64,000 nt of DNA from Candidatus Moanabacter tarae (GCA_003226295.1 CP029803.1:230226-294225), one strand, 5' to 3'; positions 26,275-35,372 are shown, counted from the first letter of the stretch. Notes: generated by a model from the sequence alone, not told the origin. Numbers and translations: made by a program.

Positions 26275-26571
26275 GGATCTAATGGGGGATGGGATCCCCG
26301 CTGCGCGGCAGGCTACTGGGATCCGAGAGCACAGGTTACCGATCAGGTTGGTACCCCGCTAGAAGGTTTCACTTTTGAAGACTATAAGCCCTTTTCTGGT
26401 GACGACACTGCCTGGTCTCCAGAGTGGAGATCAGGTAAAAAGATAGGATCGCTAAAAGGGCAGTTTATTCGCATTGAGATTGAGCTGAACAGTGCACGGC
26501 TCTATGCGATAAGGGGTAAATACGTTGAGATTATGGCAATGGCGATAGCGCGCCATCGAGAGTACGGATAA
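26275..26571 (+). pseudogene. C-terminal fragment of a large secreted or glycoside hydrolase-like protein
   Basis: The frame encodes VTDQVGTPLEGFTFEDYKPF, then FSGDDTAWSPEWRSG, KIGSLKGQFIRIEIELNSAR and LYAIRG before a stop at 26571. This resembles the C-terminal beta-sandwich tail common to many uncharacterised glycosidase/BNR-repeat-like proteins, in which a promised-improvement phrase of the type GRPLEGF, a D-rich turn, and LRFxLRDAxLYAFQ follow in order. The rest of the gene is missing upstream, where the broken CitE-type fragment begins on the other strand. The call rests on remembered family patterns. Confidence 0.55.
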
Positions 26572-26643
26572 CTACCCAGTTTGAGAATCGGCTGGTGATT
26601 TTGGCGTGGCTTATTCTTTCTTCAACGCCCCCTTTGAAGCTCA

Positions 26644-27420
26644 CTATGACTTACTTTGAAACGGATGATAGAAATGATAGGAAGTCCAACCACCATCCAC
26701 CCGCAGAATTTCACCGGTTATAAAGGATGATTCCTCATCGTTAGCTAAGAAAAGTACGGATTCGACGACTTCCTGTAAGTTCCCTAGACGGCCCATCGGG
26801 ATTCGCCCTAAGTAGGTCTCTTCGGTGGCAATACCTTTTCTGATTCCTTCCTGAACGAGATCGGTCATGACCACACCCGGAGCTACTGCGTTAACCCGAA
26901 CTCCATGTTCCGCCCATTCAGATGCCAACACTTTCGTTAACATTATCAATCCAGCTTTGGCCGAGCAATAAGAAGCACGAGCTTTCTGAGCTAGGAGCCC
27001 ATTTACCGAAGCGATATTGATCATATTCCCGCTCCCCTGTTCCAGCATGATCTTACCGACTTGGTTAGCGCAATAAAAGGCGCCATTCAGCATTACATCG
27101 ATGTCTGTATCCCATTCGGTTGGATCGAGATCTACGACCGTACCTTTGTGAGCAACTCCTGCATTATTGATCCAAATATCTATACGTTCAAAGCGATCTC
27201 TTATCGAATCCACGGATTTTTTGACCGCAATGGGATTACGAACATCTAATCGTTCGTAGGTCACACCTAGTTTTTTGGCTGCCTTTTTACCAATCTCAGG
27301 GTCAATTTCCGCAATGATAACGGTTGAACCTTCTTTTGCAAAAGCCTCCGCCAGGCTGAAGCCAATACCGCGCCCTGCTCCCGTAATACACGTGACTTTG
27401 TTTTGGAACTTGATACTGAT
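26644..27420 (-). CDS. SDR-family oxidoreductase lacking a normal start codon
   Basis: The frame encodes a complete short-chain dehydrogenase of about 258 residues if read from the ATC at 27420: ISIKFQNKVTCITGAGRGIG (Rossmann TGxxxGIG), NNAG, the catalytic Ser-Tyr-Lys in ASVNGLLAQKARASYCSAKA, and a C-terminus VDGGW. No ATG, GTG or TTG lies in frame upstream of the nucleotide-binding motif; the first is a GTG at 27264, which would delete it. A run of eight G precedes the ATC on the coding strand. Either ATC starts translation or the start codon was lost and this is a new pseudogene. The upstream SDR stops 16 bases before. Confidence 0.72.
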   Translation of the reverse strand: MSIKFQNKVTCITGAGRGIGFSLAEAFAKEGSTVIIAEIDPEIGKKAAKKLGVTYERLDVRNPIAVKKSVDSIRDRFERIDIWINNAGVAHKGTVVDLDPTEWDTDIDVMLNGAFYCANQVGKIMLEQGSGNMINIASVNGLLAQKARASYCSAKAGLIMLTKVLASEWAEHGVRVNAVAPGVVMTDLVQEGIRKGIATEETYLGRIPMGRLGNLQEVVESVLFLANDEESSFITGEILRVDGGWTSYHFYHPFQSKS

Positions 27421-27436
27421 TCCCCCCCCAGTTAAG

Positions 27437-28210
27437 TCAAAAAGGCAAGTTTCCCCATGCCACCCATCCTCCGTCCACGGTTACGACGGTGGCAGTAATA
27501 TAGCTGGCACGGTCGCTGACCAGGAACTGGACCACTGAGGCAATTTCATCTACTTCGCCAACTCTACCCATTGGTGTTCGGCGATTATATTCTTCGAGCG
27601 AGGCAAATCCTTGATCGACCGCATTTTTTAACATAGCTGTCCAGGTCACTCCAGGTGCTACCCCGACCACACGTACACCGCGTCGTGCCCATTCAGCGCC
27701 AATGTTTTCCGTTAGGCTGATAACCGCGGCTTTAGTGCTGTTGTATGAAGCGCGTAGAGGCCAGGCTCCCATACCGCCTATTGAGCAAACGTTAAGAATA
27801 ACTCCTTTCCTCTGTTCCAACATTACTTGTCCAATAGCGCGGATGCACAGAAAGGCTCCATTATACATGATATCTGACTGAGTATACCAGTCATCAAGAG
27901 GGAAGGTTTCAGTGGGCCCCATTTTTGCCACACCGGCATTGTTGATGAGGATATCAATCCGACCGTAATCAGCCATAACGTTATCGACAAGCGAATTTAC
28001 GCTTTCTGGGCTACAGACATCAGTCTCAACCAGTGACGCTTTAAGCCCCGCCCCGTTCAATTTTTGGACGGCTTTCTTTCCAGTTGTTAGATTGATTTCA
28101 GCAACGACGACCTTGGCTCCTGCCCGACCAAGCCTCTCTGCAATTCCAAAACCAATGCCCCCTCCGCTACCAGTTACTATAGCGATTCTTCCTTCTAATT
28201 CCGAGTTCAA
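27437..28210 (-). CDS. SDR-family NAD(P)-dependent oxidoreductase
   Basis: The 257-residue classical short-chain dehydrogenase has TGSGGGIG (Rossmann, residues 13-20), NNAG (about 91), the catalytic Ser-Tyr-Lys in CSIGGMGAWPLRASYNSTKA, and a C-terminal VDGGWVAWG segment. Family members oxidise secondary alcohols of sugars or polyols with NAD(P). It is a tandem paralogue of the SDR directly downstream, and both are preceded by a VOC-family gene on the same strand. The cluster fits a sugar dehydrogenase step, with no substrate determinable. Confidence 0.88.
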   Translation of the reverse strand: MNSELEGRIAIVTGSGGGIGFGIAERLGRAGAKVVVAEINLTTGKKAVQKLNGAGLKASLVETDVCSPESVNSLVDNVMADYGRIDILINNAGVAKMGPTETFPLDDWYTQSDIMYNGAFLCIRAIGQVMLEQRKGVILNVCSIGGMGAWPLRASYNSTKAAVISLTENIGAEWARRGVRVVGVAPGVTWTAMLKNAVDQGFASLEEYNRRTPMGRVGEVDEIASVVQFLVSDRASYITATVVTVDGGWVAWGNLPF

Positions 28211-28364
28211 AGGTTCACGGTTGAGTGGTTAGAAGTAGAGGATTTTTAAACTAAAAGTGGGAATAAAGAATCACCCAAGAACAATGAAGGTGCAATCAAA
28301 AGAGGTAAATACTAGATATGTACCAGAATATAATTAAACGGCCAATTATGAACCTCTAAACCTA

Positions 28365-28817
28365 TCATCTCGCTCCCTGAAACAGTTCGACTATAATCCC
28401 ATCAGGGTCTTTTAGGTAGAGGGCCCACCCCCCTTTGCTGGGTCCTTCATCTAAGTAGACCGGTGGTGAGATAAATTCTATCTCTGCCTTTCGTAGACGC
28501 TCATAGATCGATTGTAGGTTATCAACGATGTAAGCGATGTGACTGCTTCCTGGATTATTAGGTGTCAAATCCTGCTTGACACCCTGAGGGTGTTTGTACT
28601 CAAGCAACTCAAGGACATGGGAAGAACCAGGAATCCTGAGTAAAACAGCGTACACTTTTGCATCGGGAAATCCAACAATTTTACGGAAATAAGTGCTCGT
28701 GACAGCAGGTCGTTCGCTGAAAACCTCGAATCCCATTAGGTCACGATAGAAAGCCAACGAGCGGTTCATATCGCTTACCGTATAGGAGGTGTGGTATGTT
28801 CCTTTAATTTTTCCCAT
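28365..28817 (-). CDS. VOC-superfamily (glyoxalase-like) protein
   Basis: The 150-residue protein starts at the ATG at 28817 (a TTG one codon earlier is less likely). It has paired beta-alpha-beta-beta-beta modules with likely metal ligands His in YHTSYTVSDM, Glu in LELLEY, His in SSHIAYIV and Glu in GIIVELFQ. The DMNRSLAFYRDLMGFEV segment is typical of the glyoxalase/dioxygenase superfamily. The role could be isomerase, epimerase or dioxygenase. It precedes the tandem SDR genes and may share their transcript (154-base gap). Confidence 0.85.
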   Translation of the reverse strand: MGKIKGTYHTSYTVSDMNRSLAFYRDLMGFEVFSERPAVTSTYFRKIVGFPDAKVYAVLLRIPGSSHVLELLEYKHPQGVKQDLTPNNPGSSHIAYIVDNLQSIYERLRKAEIEFISPPVYLDEGPSKGGWALYLKDPDGIIVELFQGAR

Positions 28818-28983
28818 CAAGCTTCAGATTTAGGATTTGTGACCTTTCACGAATAAACAACAAATAGCCAAATCTTATTTGGCTGGGCCGTCGAGCCTTG
28901 AGTAGCTCGGTCTATAGAATTATTTGTGAAATTGGGTAGAGTTGACGGTTGATGTCCGCTTTAAAAGTAGTTTTCTTCGGTGG

Positions 28984-30834
28984 ATGAAAAATTATATGGG
29001 GGGGATCTTTCTTTCTTCGCTGGTGTGTTTTGCTCAGGCGGAAAATCAGAACTCCTTGGCATTCTTTATTCTACCGGAGCTGACAGTAACGGATTCAAGA
29101 GTAGCCAACGCCGATCCTTCAGAGAGCTATCCCACCGTGGTTACGAAGCTCCGCTATGAGCCCCTGATCGATCTCCAGAGTCGGAACTTTGCCGAGGCCC
29201 AAGGCGACGTAACGATTCGGGGGGGCATTTTTGAGAACACTGGTTTTAGGGTTGGGGCAGCAACATTGTTCGATCCGCAGACCGGCCATTATTTCGCGGA
29301 AATTCCGATTGATCCTGCAATGATCTCTGCCCCGGAAGTCATTACTGGAATTCAGAATACTCATGGTGGATTCAATTCCACGGTAGGGACAGTGAACTAT
29401 AACTGGGATGCTATACGTAAGGGAGGTGAGGCTTTCGGCGGTATCGGTGACAACAATACCAGTATCCAAAAGATCTATATAGGTGAGTCGCTAGGGGTCG
29501 GAGATGGTAGGAAAAATCTAGGGTTTGATTTTTCCTTTGCCCGTTCGAATTCCGACGGAACGATTTCTAAAGGGGACCATGATTTCAATAGGTTCTCGGG
29601 AAGAATTCAGTTTCAAGAGGAGCGGGCACGGACGGATCTTTTTGCTGGATATCAATCAAAGTTCTTTGGATGGCCTAACATGTATACTCCTTTTAATGTC
29701 GATGAAACTGAGAATCTCCAATCGACTCTTTACTTGATCAACCATAGACGAGATAGCGTAGAAGGAGATTTTTTTGAATTCACAGGCTATTACCGCCGCC
29801 ATCGAGATGATTATGAATTCAATCGTCATTATCCTGGGCAGTATAATCCTTTTCAACATGAGACGATTGTCTGGGCGGCAGGATTTTCGGGAAGAGAATT
29901 TTTTGAAGTTCTTGCATTAAACTACAGCGGACAATTCGTTTCCGATGAGATAACCTCAACAAACCTCGTATATGGCCCTTTTCGATCGCGAGATTACTAC
30001 AAATTCTCCTTTTTGCCCGAGTGGCGCCATCTCTACGGAAATGGAAGGGAGTTAGCTCTACGCGTCGGCGCTAGTTACGACGACACAAACCGAGAGGGTT
30101 CAGAACTATCTCCTGCGGCTGCAATAGCCTTTTCTAGAAGTGATGGTAATGGTAGCGGTCAGCGTATCTATTTTGAATACGCTGAGAGCAGCCAGGTCCC
30201 CGGATATACGGTTCTTGGTGCAAACTCCAAAGGCGGTCTCTTTCGAGGCAAACCAGATGCCGCGCGCGAGCGCAGCCAAAATTTTGAGGTTGGAGCGGAG
30301 TTTGGTCGTCCAAAATGGAAAGGTAGCGTCGCTTTTTTCTACCGCATCGATCACGATTTGTTGGACTGGACATATAGCTTTGGAAGCACTTCTGCGCGAT
30401 CCGCAAATCATGTCGATATCGATACACTCGGGGGAGAGTTTATGTTTTTTGCAGGTTTAAAGGATATCAATTTAATATTGGGTTACTCTTTCCTTAGTAA
30501 GACAGAAGATTACGAGAGCGCTAATATTAACGCTAGTTTTTACGCATTGAATTATCCACGTCATCGTTTCACGGCTGCTTTCACTTATAGCTTCCTCGAT
30601 CAGTTTGAATTGCGTATGGACACTGAATTACGTTCTCAGGAAGAGAACCTTCTGCGACGCAGTGCAGACACTGCTGTTCTCAGTGCTTTTAGTTTGCATT
30701 GGATAGCGCCTCAGGTCACTGGGTTGCGATTAGGATTTACTGTAGACAACTTGTTCGACAGCGATTTCGAAGAGATTCCAGGTACTCCTGGGGTGGGGAG
30801 GCAGATCTCCTCGTCCTTCTCATACCGATGGTAA
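28984..30834 (+). CDS. TonB-dependent receptor-like outer-membrane protein
   Basis: From the ATG at 28984 the protein has 616 residues, beginning with a signal peptide (MKNYMGGIFLSSLVCFAQA). A plug-like region follows (GDVTIRGGIFENTGFRVG, about 75-130). The rest is a beta barrel with alternating aromatic strands that ends FSYRW, the aromatic terminus read by the BAM machinery. A TTG at 28942 would add 14 residues before the signal sequence and is less likely. It is shorter than many receptors and shows no clear TonB box. It probably imports a sugar or other catabolic substrate, judging from flanking dehydrogenase and MFS genes. Confidence 0.82.
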   Translation: MKNYMGGIFLSSLVCFAQAENQNSLAFFILPELTVTDSRVANADPSESYPTVVTKLRYEPLIDLQSRNFAEAQGDVTIRGGIFENTGFRVGAATLFDPQTGHYFAEIPIDPAMISAPEVITGIQNTHGGFNSTVGTVNYNWDAIRKGGEAFGGIGDNNTSIQKIYIGESLGVGDGRKNLGFDFSFARSNSDGTISKGDHDFNRFSGRIQFQEERARTDLFAGYQSKFFGWPNMYTPFNVDETENLQSTLYLINHRRDSVEGDFFEFTGYYRRHRDDYEFNRHYPGQYNPFQHETIVWAAGFSGREFFEVLALNYSGQFVSDEITSTNLVYGPFRSRDYYKFSFLPEWRHLYGNGRELALRVGASYDDTNREGSELSPAAAIAFSRSDGNGSGQRIYFEYAESSQVPGYTVLGANSKGGLFRGKPDAARERSQNFEVGAEFGRPKWKGSVAFFYRIDHDLLDWTYSFGSTSARSANHVDIDTLGGEFMFFAGLKDINLILGYSFLSKTEDYESANINASFYALNYPRHRFTAAFTYSFLDQFELRMDTELRSQEENLLRRSADTAVLSAFSLHWIAPQVTGLRLGFTVDNLFDSDFEEIPGTPGVGRQISSSFSYRW

Positions 30835-30997
30835 TAAATGAGCCAGAAGAAGAGAATTAATCTATTAAAACGGCATTAGTCGTGTTGGGCTCGATGGAAG
30901 AGCGTGAACCATAGCATCTAGGCTTTTCCTAAGAAGTCGAGATCTTGGGAAAGGTCATTATGTTCCCCATGGAGCAGAGTAATTCGGAATCTTCAAG

Positions 30998-32044
30998 CTA
31001 AGGAGTTTTGACCCCCATTCGGTCAGCCGCTTCACAGAGAGATTGCCAGACATCTTCAGCGATGGGTATGCCGTCGCGCCTGCGTATTTCGCGATTGCGT
31101 GATTCCATATCGCCAGGGGCGAGAACTCCGTCAAATCCTGGGGCGGGTTTGGATGCCTTCACCCTTGCGCGCATTTCCCGGGCTGATTCTGAATAGTCGG
31201 AAAGGTTACGAAAAAGGTCTGATTTCATGACGATCATTGTGACGCCCTGATGTCGAAAAATGGGGCCGCCCCTCCCAGGTTCCACGAAGTCATCAGCGCC
31301 GGTGAAGATTCGTCCGAGGTACTCAACAGCCATCATCAGGCAATAGCCCTTGTGTGCGCCAAAGGGAAGATAGCTTCCGCCGTCTGAAAATCCCGATGCA
31401 TCTGTAGTGGGATTCCCTTCCTTGTCGATAATGCAGTTAGGGGGCAGCGATTCCCCACGCCGCTCGGCATTAATGACTTTGACACCTGAAAGGGCTGTGG
31501 TGGCCCAATCAAACATCATGGGAATTTCTTTGCCGATAGGGAATCCAATCGAAATTGGATTTGTGTGCAGGACTCGTTCTCGTCCTCCGAAGGGTGCTGT
31601 CATAGGTTCTTCTTCACCGAATCCTCCAGCCCAGATCATTCCTATCATCTCTGCTTCGGTGGCCATTTCCACGTAATGTCCTAATCGACCAATGTGGTGA
31701 GTTTTTACTAGGCCCGCAGCTGCGATATTCGATTGCTTTGCTTTTTCGATAGCCACTTTCATCGCATACTTAGCTGAGACCTGACCGAAGCACCAGTTGC
31801 CCTTGATCAATGCGCTTGTGGGAGTTTCTTTGACGATCTCGGGGATAGAGGAGGGTAGAATTTCCCCATCCCGGATCGAATTAAGATACCGCAATACGTG
31901 CCATATTCCATGGGTATCGACTCCGCTCAAGCTGGCTAGAATCAGGTGGTCGGCCAGGTCCTCCGCATTATGCACTGGGCTCCCGGCTTTAGTGAAAATT
32001 TCTTTTACGAGGATATAGAGATCGTCTGCTTTTTTTGTGATCAT
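30998..32044 (-). CDS. Ldh2-family (malate/L-lactate/ureidoglycolate-type) dehydrogenase
   Basis: The 348-residue protein matches the NAD(P)-dependent Ldh_2 family, which is unrelated in fold to classical lactate dehydrogenase. LSGVDTHGIW near residue 40 carries the conserved Ser/Asp/His active-site group, HHIGRLGHYVEMA (about 117) is the family helix, NPISIGFP the cofactor segment and GAHKGYCLMMAVEYL another signature. Members reduce 2-keto acids or oxidise 2-hydroxy acids such as malate, sulfolactate, ureidoglycolate or 2,3-diketogulonate. The substrate is not determined. It is a single minus-strand gene, convergent with the outer-membrane receptor. Confidence 0.88.
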   Translation of the reverse strand: MITKKADDLYILVKEIFTKAGSPVHNAEDLADHLILASLSGVDTHGIWHVLRYLNSIRDGEILPSSIPEIVKETPTSALIKGNWCFGQVSAKYAMKVAIEKAKQSNIAAAGLVKTHHIGRLGHYVEMATEAEMIGMIWAGGFGEEEPMTAPFGGRERVLHTNPISIGFPIGKEIPMMFDWATTALSGVKVINAERRGESLPPNCIIDKEGNPTTDASGFSDGGSYLPFGAHKGYCLMMAVEYLGRIFTGADDFVEPGRGGPIFRHQGVTMIVMKSDLFRNLSDYSESAREMRARVKASKPAPGFDGVLAPGDMESRNREIRRRDGIPIAEDVWQSLCEAADRMGVKTP

Positions 32045-32422
32045 TAGCTTTAGAATCGATGGTTAAAACGGCAGGTCAAAGATTTAGGGTAAATAAAGCA
32101 AGCTCGTTAGAAGAGTTTTGTCGAACCCATGGTCAAACGGTGGCTTGGGAAATAGTACAACAGAGTATTTTTAAGAACATAGTCGAAGTTGATAACGGAT
32201 AAGGGAGAAACTTAGAAGTAGTGGAACGGTGACAAGATGGGTGAAACCTTCCTGCATTCTAAAGAAGCGAATTGGGATTTTTCTTGCTAATGCTGTGTGG
32301 AACTAAGCACCCTTGTAGAAGAATTGCTCCTTCTGTTCATTCCATCGGGTTGCCAAGAGATGCGGATGAGGTAACGCGTTTTCTGGATAAAAAATGGGAA
32401 TTGAAACAAAAACGGAAATTAT
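32045..32422. other. Intergenic region between divergent genes
   Basis: No gene is recognised. A short plus-strand frame (32290-32439) encodes protein-like GLPRDADEVTRFLDKK but overlaps the start of the MFS gene and matches nothing known to me. Promoters for both flanking genes must lie here, but I could not assign clear boxes. Confidence 0.45.
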
Positions 32423-33673
32423 GTGACTGGACGACCTGATAAGAGTAGAGTGAAGACGGAGACAGTATTTCTAAATGAAGCTAGTGAGGTAGCAAGGAGG
32501 ACATTTCGCTTAGACCTGCTACGTGGGAGCATGCAAGGGTTTGTGGAGACCTCTTTACTTACCTTTAGTCTGCTTGTGGCAATCCGAGTTTTTCAGGCGC
32601 CTGATATGCTAAAGGCGATCCTTCCGGGGGCCTATCCTGCTGGGCTTTTGATCTCGCCACTGACGATTATTATCGGTTCAAAACTTGGATGGAGCGCAGG
32701 GCGGATTTGCTCCCTATTTTCTTTTCTAGCAGGGCTTTCTATGGTCGGAGCAATTTCAGTTAAGGCTCTGCCAGCCTTCGTAATTTGTATCTTCTTTGTG
32801 GCAGTTTTCTTGGCGCAGACAATTCCTCTCCTTACTACAATATACGCCTCCAATTATGCGGAGAATGAGCGCGGTTCGAGATATGCAACTACGATGCTCT
32901 TTTCGGCTTTAATCGCCGCTGGCTTTTCCTACGGAGGGGGGAGATTATTAGATTTTGATATTGAGCACTATCAGGTTCTATTCGTAGTTCCGGCTCTGGC
33001 TCTTTTTGTCAATGTCTTTGCATTCAAAGCTATGCCTGATGTCGCGATTCGGCCCGAGCAATCGCCGAGTTCGGTACATGACTTCAAAGAAGCTTTTCGA
33101 AATAGAGTATTCTGTCTGATTCTAACAGGGTGGATGTTTCAGGGATTTGGGCAAATCATGACAGTTCCTATTCGCATCGAGTATCTGGCTAACGATCGCT
33201 ATGGCATCAATGCTACAAATGAGCAGATCGGTCTAATTGTCGGGGCGGTTCCCTTCCTAACCTATATTGGTTCTACCAAGATTTGGGGTTATTGCTTCGA
33301 TCGTTGGAATTTTATCGTTCTTCGAGTTGCAACGAACGTGATCTCTATGATATCTATTTTTACTATCTTTTTTACTTCCTCTCTTTTAGTTATTGCGATT
33401 GGCATGGGTCTGTTTGGTGTCGCGTTAAGTGGTGGACGACTAATATGGATGTTGTGGGTTGTTCAACTAGCTCCATTACGGAACTTGTCTACATACATGA
33501 GTATCAATACATTTACCACAGGCGTCCGCGGGGCAATGGCTCCCTTTGTCGCTTATTGGCTGGTTGGGAAATCAGATCCTATGGTAGTGGGATGGATTGC
33601 GGCGGCCATTATTGCGATCGGCATATGTGTCATGCTCCCATTTCGAGGCCAATTTCAACGTCCTACGGGTTGA
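32423..33673 (+). CDS. Major facilitator superfamily transporter
   Basis: The 416-residue protein has about twelve hydrophobic segments in two halves separated by a polar central loop (about 205-225), the classical MFS layout. The first helix begins after a polar N-terminus of roughly 30 residues. The start is a GTG at 32423; the next in-frame ATG (at residue 37) would cut into the first helix region. MFS carriers move sugars, organic acids or drugs with protons. The neighbours are catabolic enzymes, so uptake of a small organic acid or sugar is likely. No specific subfamily motif was recognised. Confidence 0.85.
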   Translation: MTGRPDKSRVKTETVFLNEASEVARRTFRLDLLRGSMQGFVETSLLTFSLLVAIRVFQAPDMLKAILPGAYPAGLLISPLTIIIGSKLGWSAGRICSLFSFLAGLSMVGAISVKALPAFVICIFFVAVFLAQTIPLLTTIYASNYAENERGSRYATTMLFSALIAAGFSYGGGRLLDFDIEHYQVLFVVPALALFVNVFAFKAMPDVAIRPEQSPSSVHDFKEAFRNRVFCLILTGWMFQGFGQIMTVPIRIEYLANDRYGINATNEQIGLIVGAVPFLTYIGSTKIWGYCFDRWNFIVLRVATNVISMISIFTIFFTSSLLVIAIGMGLFGVALSGGRLIWMLWVVQLAPLRNLSTYMSINTFTTGVRGAMAPFVAYWLVGKSDPMVVGWIAAAIIAIGICVMLPFRGQFQRPTG

Positions 33674-33719
33674 GAAATCTAGATTGCAAAGGGAAGATTA
33701 CTAGTATGGAGTGAAAGTC

Positions 33720-33765
33720 GAAGTTTTGAGAAAACTTCTAAGAGGATTGGTTTCAATATTGAAAC
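33720..33765. repeat. Two adjacent inverted repeats downstream of the MFS gene
   Basis: GAAGTTTT-GAG-AAAACTTC (33720-33738) forms an eight-pair stem with a three-base loop. GTTTCAATATTGAAAC (33750-33765) is a perfect 16-base palindrome. They lie 47-92 bases after the MFS stop. They could serve as a weak terminator or an operator for the following genes. Both are AT-rich and lack a T-run. Confidence 0.35.
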
Positions 33766-33780
33766 TGAGAGAATCATTAT

Positions 33781-33870
33781 ATGAATAGTCCAGCGAAACA
33801 CGCCATCATTATTGGTAGGGATGGTGTCAGCATGGAATTGTTGAAGAACGTCCTCTTCTCAACCTTTTAG
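33781..33870 (+). pseudogene. N-terminal scrap of an alkaline phosphatase-superfamily protein
   Basis: The 29-codon frame reads MNSPAKHAIIIGRDGVSMEL then LKNVLFSTF and a stop. The AIIIGRDGVSMELL part resembles the metal-binding N-terminus of type I phosphodiesterases/nucleotide pyrophosphatases (commonly IGxDGxxxxLL). Everything after it is missing and the next gene starts four bases later. It is probably a deletion remnant, though chance cannot be excluded at this length. Confidence 0.3.
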
Positions 33871-33873
33871 AAA

Positions 33874-34626
33874 ATGACTTCCCTGAATTTCCAGGCGCGA
33901 GTCCCGGTATTTGATGCCAACGTTGGGGTGGGACATCGCCACGATAGGGTTTCGCCCTACTCGGATGCGAATGGGGTTATTGAAGAGATGCAGCGCCATG
34001 GGGTACAGAAGGCCTTGATTTATCATGTTCAGGGTGAGGCTATTAGTTCTATTTGGGCGAATGAAGCATTGCAGGAATGGGATAATGACGCATTCGAGCT
34101 CCAGTTGTGTGCTGGTACTGGAAACGATATGCTTCGGCAGTTAGCAGAGTACCACGCTTCCAAAAGGGTAAAAAGCGTGCGTCTTGATAGCTCGCCGATG
34201 AGAGACGGAATTCCTTTTGTTGATTGGCTTTACGGCCCTCTTCTGGAATGGCTTTCATCTGAAAAAATACCGCTTTGGGTATCTCTGGCTGACTTATCGC
34301 CAGTTCAGATTATGGATACGCTTCCAAAGTTTCCTGAGCTTGTCACCGTGCTTGTTGGGGCACATTATTCGCATTCTGCGGTTTTGGCTCCGATATTGGG
34401 TAAATTACCAAATGCTGTCTTAGAGTTGAGCCGCTTCGAGAATCTTGCCGGCATCGAGAAACTGTCAAAGCAGTTTGGCGCCAAACGATTGCTCTATGGA
34501 TCCTATTTCCCTCGGTATGCAATGGGACCAATGTTGTACTATTTGCACCACGCGGATATAGACGATAAAGGTTTATTGGCCATTTGCGCGGGGAATTTGG
34601 AACGTATACTACAGGGTGAAAAATGA
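33874..34626 (+). CDS. Amidohydrolase_2-like TIM-barrel protein without the HxH metal motif
   Basis: The 250-residue protein has the size and layout of short COG2159 amidohydrolases and ends with the usual GSYFPRY and AGNLERIL segments. The start of the barrel, where active members read D-x-H-x-H, is FDANVGVGHRHD here, and the barrel His segment is VGAHYSHS. The metal centre is therefore incomplete. Its stop overlaps the ATG of the next gene by four bases (ATGA), and that neighbour is a paralogue with intact metal ligands. A non-catalytic subunit of a heteromeric enzyme is one reading; a divergent enzyme is another. Confidence 0.75.
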   Translation: MTSLNFQARVPVFDANVGVGHRHDRVSPYSDANGVIEEMQRHGVQKALIYHVQGEAISSIWANEALQEWDNDAFELQLCAGTGNDMLRQLAEYHASKRVKSVRLDSSPMRDGIPFVDWLYGPLLEWLSSEKIPLWVSLADLSPVQIMDTLPKFPELVTVLVGAHYSHSAVLAPILGKLPNAVLELSRFENLAGIEKLSKQFGAKRLLYGSYFPRYAMGPMLYYLHHADIDDKGLLAICAGNLERILQGEK

Positions 34627-35372
34627 TCGAAGGAAACGAAGTCATTGATTTTCACGGGCACGTGGGACGGTGGGATGATCTCCAAGTAGTGGACGATCCA
34701 AAAAAAATGCTTCAGGCGATGGATGCTATTGGAATTGATCGGAGTTGCGTCTTTAACATCTTCCATCCGGATGGAAGAACAGGAAATAATGAGACTGCTG
34801 AATTTGTCGCTCGTAATCCAAGCCGATTTATTGGGTTTGCATATGTTTCTCCTCTACTTCCCGATTTAATGGTCCCTGAGCTCGAACGAGCTATCGATCA
34901 ACTCGGGTTTTTGGCAATCAAGCTTTATCCTCCCTATACGCCTTACTTGCTTTGTGAATCCATTTGGGATCCGATTTATGCCTTCGCCAATGAGAGGGAA
35001 TTAGCTGTAATTCTTCATACGGGTTCAGAAAAGACGGCGGAGCCAGGCCATCTTCTGAAGGTTGCGCCTAGATTTCCCAATGCGAAATTTGTGGCAGGTC
35101 ACGCGGGCAACTGCGAGCCTTACCGTAGCCAAGCTATCAAAGCAGCCCAGGAATGGGATAATGTCTACCTGGAAACTTGTTCCACTTTTCGCACCCCAGG
35201 AGTAGTCGAAGAATTGGTAGATGGTGTAGGGGCTGATCGAGTTCTTTTTGGCTCCGATACTCCGTTGATGGACCCACGTCCCCAGATTGGGAAAATCATA
35301 ACGGCACCAATTGATGATGAGGCCAAACGGTTAATTTTGGGAAAGAACGCAAAGAAGTTGCTCAAACTTTGA
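34623..35372 (+). CDS. Amidohydrolase_2-family metal-dependent hydrolase
   Basis: The 249-residue protein carries the motifs of COG2159 amidohydrolases: DFHGHVG at the first strand, IKLYPPY, ILHTGSEK, FVAGHAGNCEPY and FGSDTPLMDP, which together hold one divalent metal. Members include decarboxylases (ACMSD, gamma-resorcylate) and lactonases such as those for 2-pyrone-dicarboxylate or sugar lactones. It is translationally coupled (ATGA) to the preceding paralogue, so the two products probably interact. The substrate is unknown. Confidence 0.85.
   Translation: MIEGNEVIDFHGHVGRWDDLQVVDDPKKMLQAMDAIGIDRSCVFNIFHPDGRTGNNETAEFVARNPSRFIGFAYVSPLLPDLMVPELERAIDQLGFLAIKLYPPYTPYLLCESIWDPIYAFANERELAVILHTGSEKTAEPGHLLKVAPRFPNAKFVAGHAGNCEPYRSQAIKAAQEWDNVYLETCSTFRTPGVVEELVDGVGADRVLFGSDTPLMDPRPQIGKIITAPIDDEAKRLILGKNAKKLLKL

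Noticed and set aside
32290-32439. 49-residue ORF overlapping the MFS start
   Set aside because: Overlaps a supported gene start in another frame and matches nothing known.
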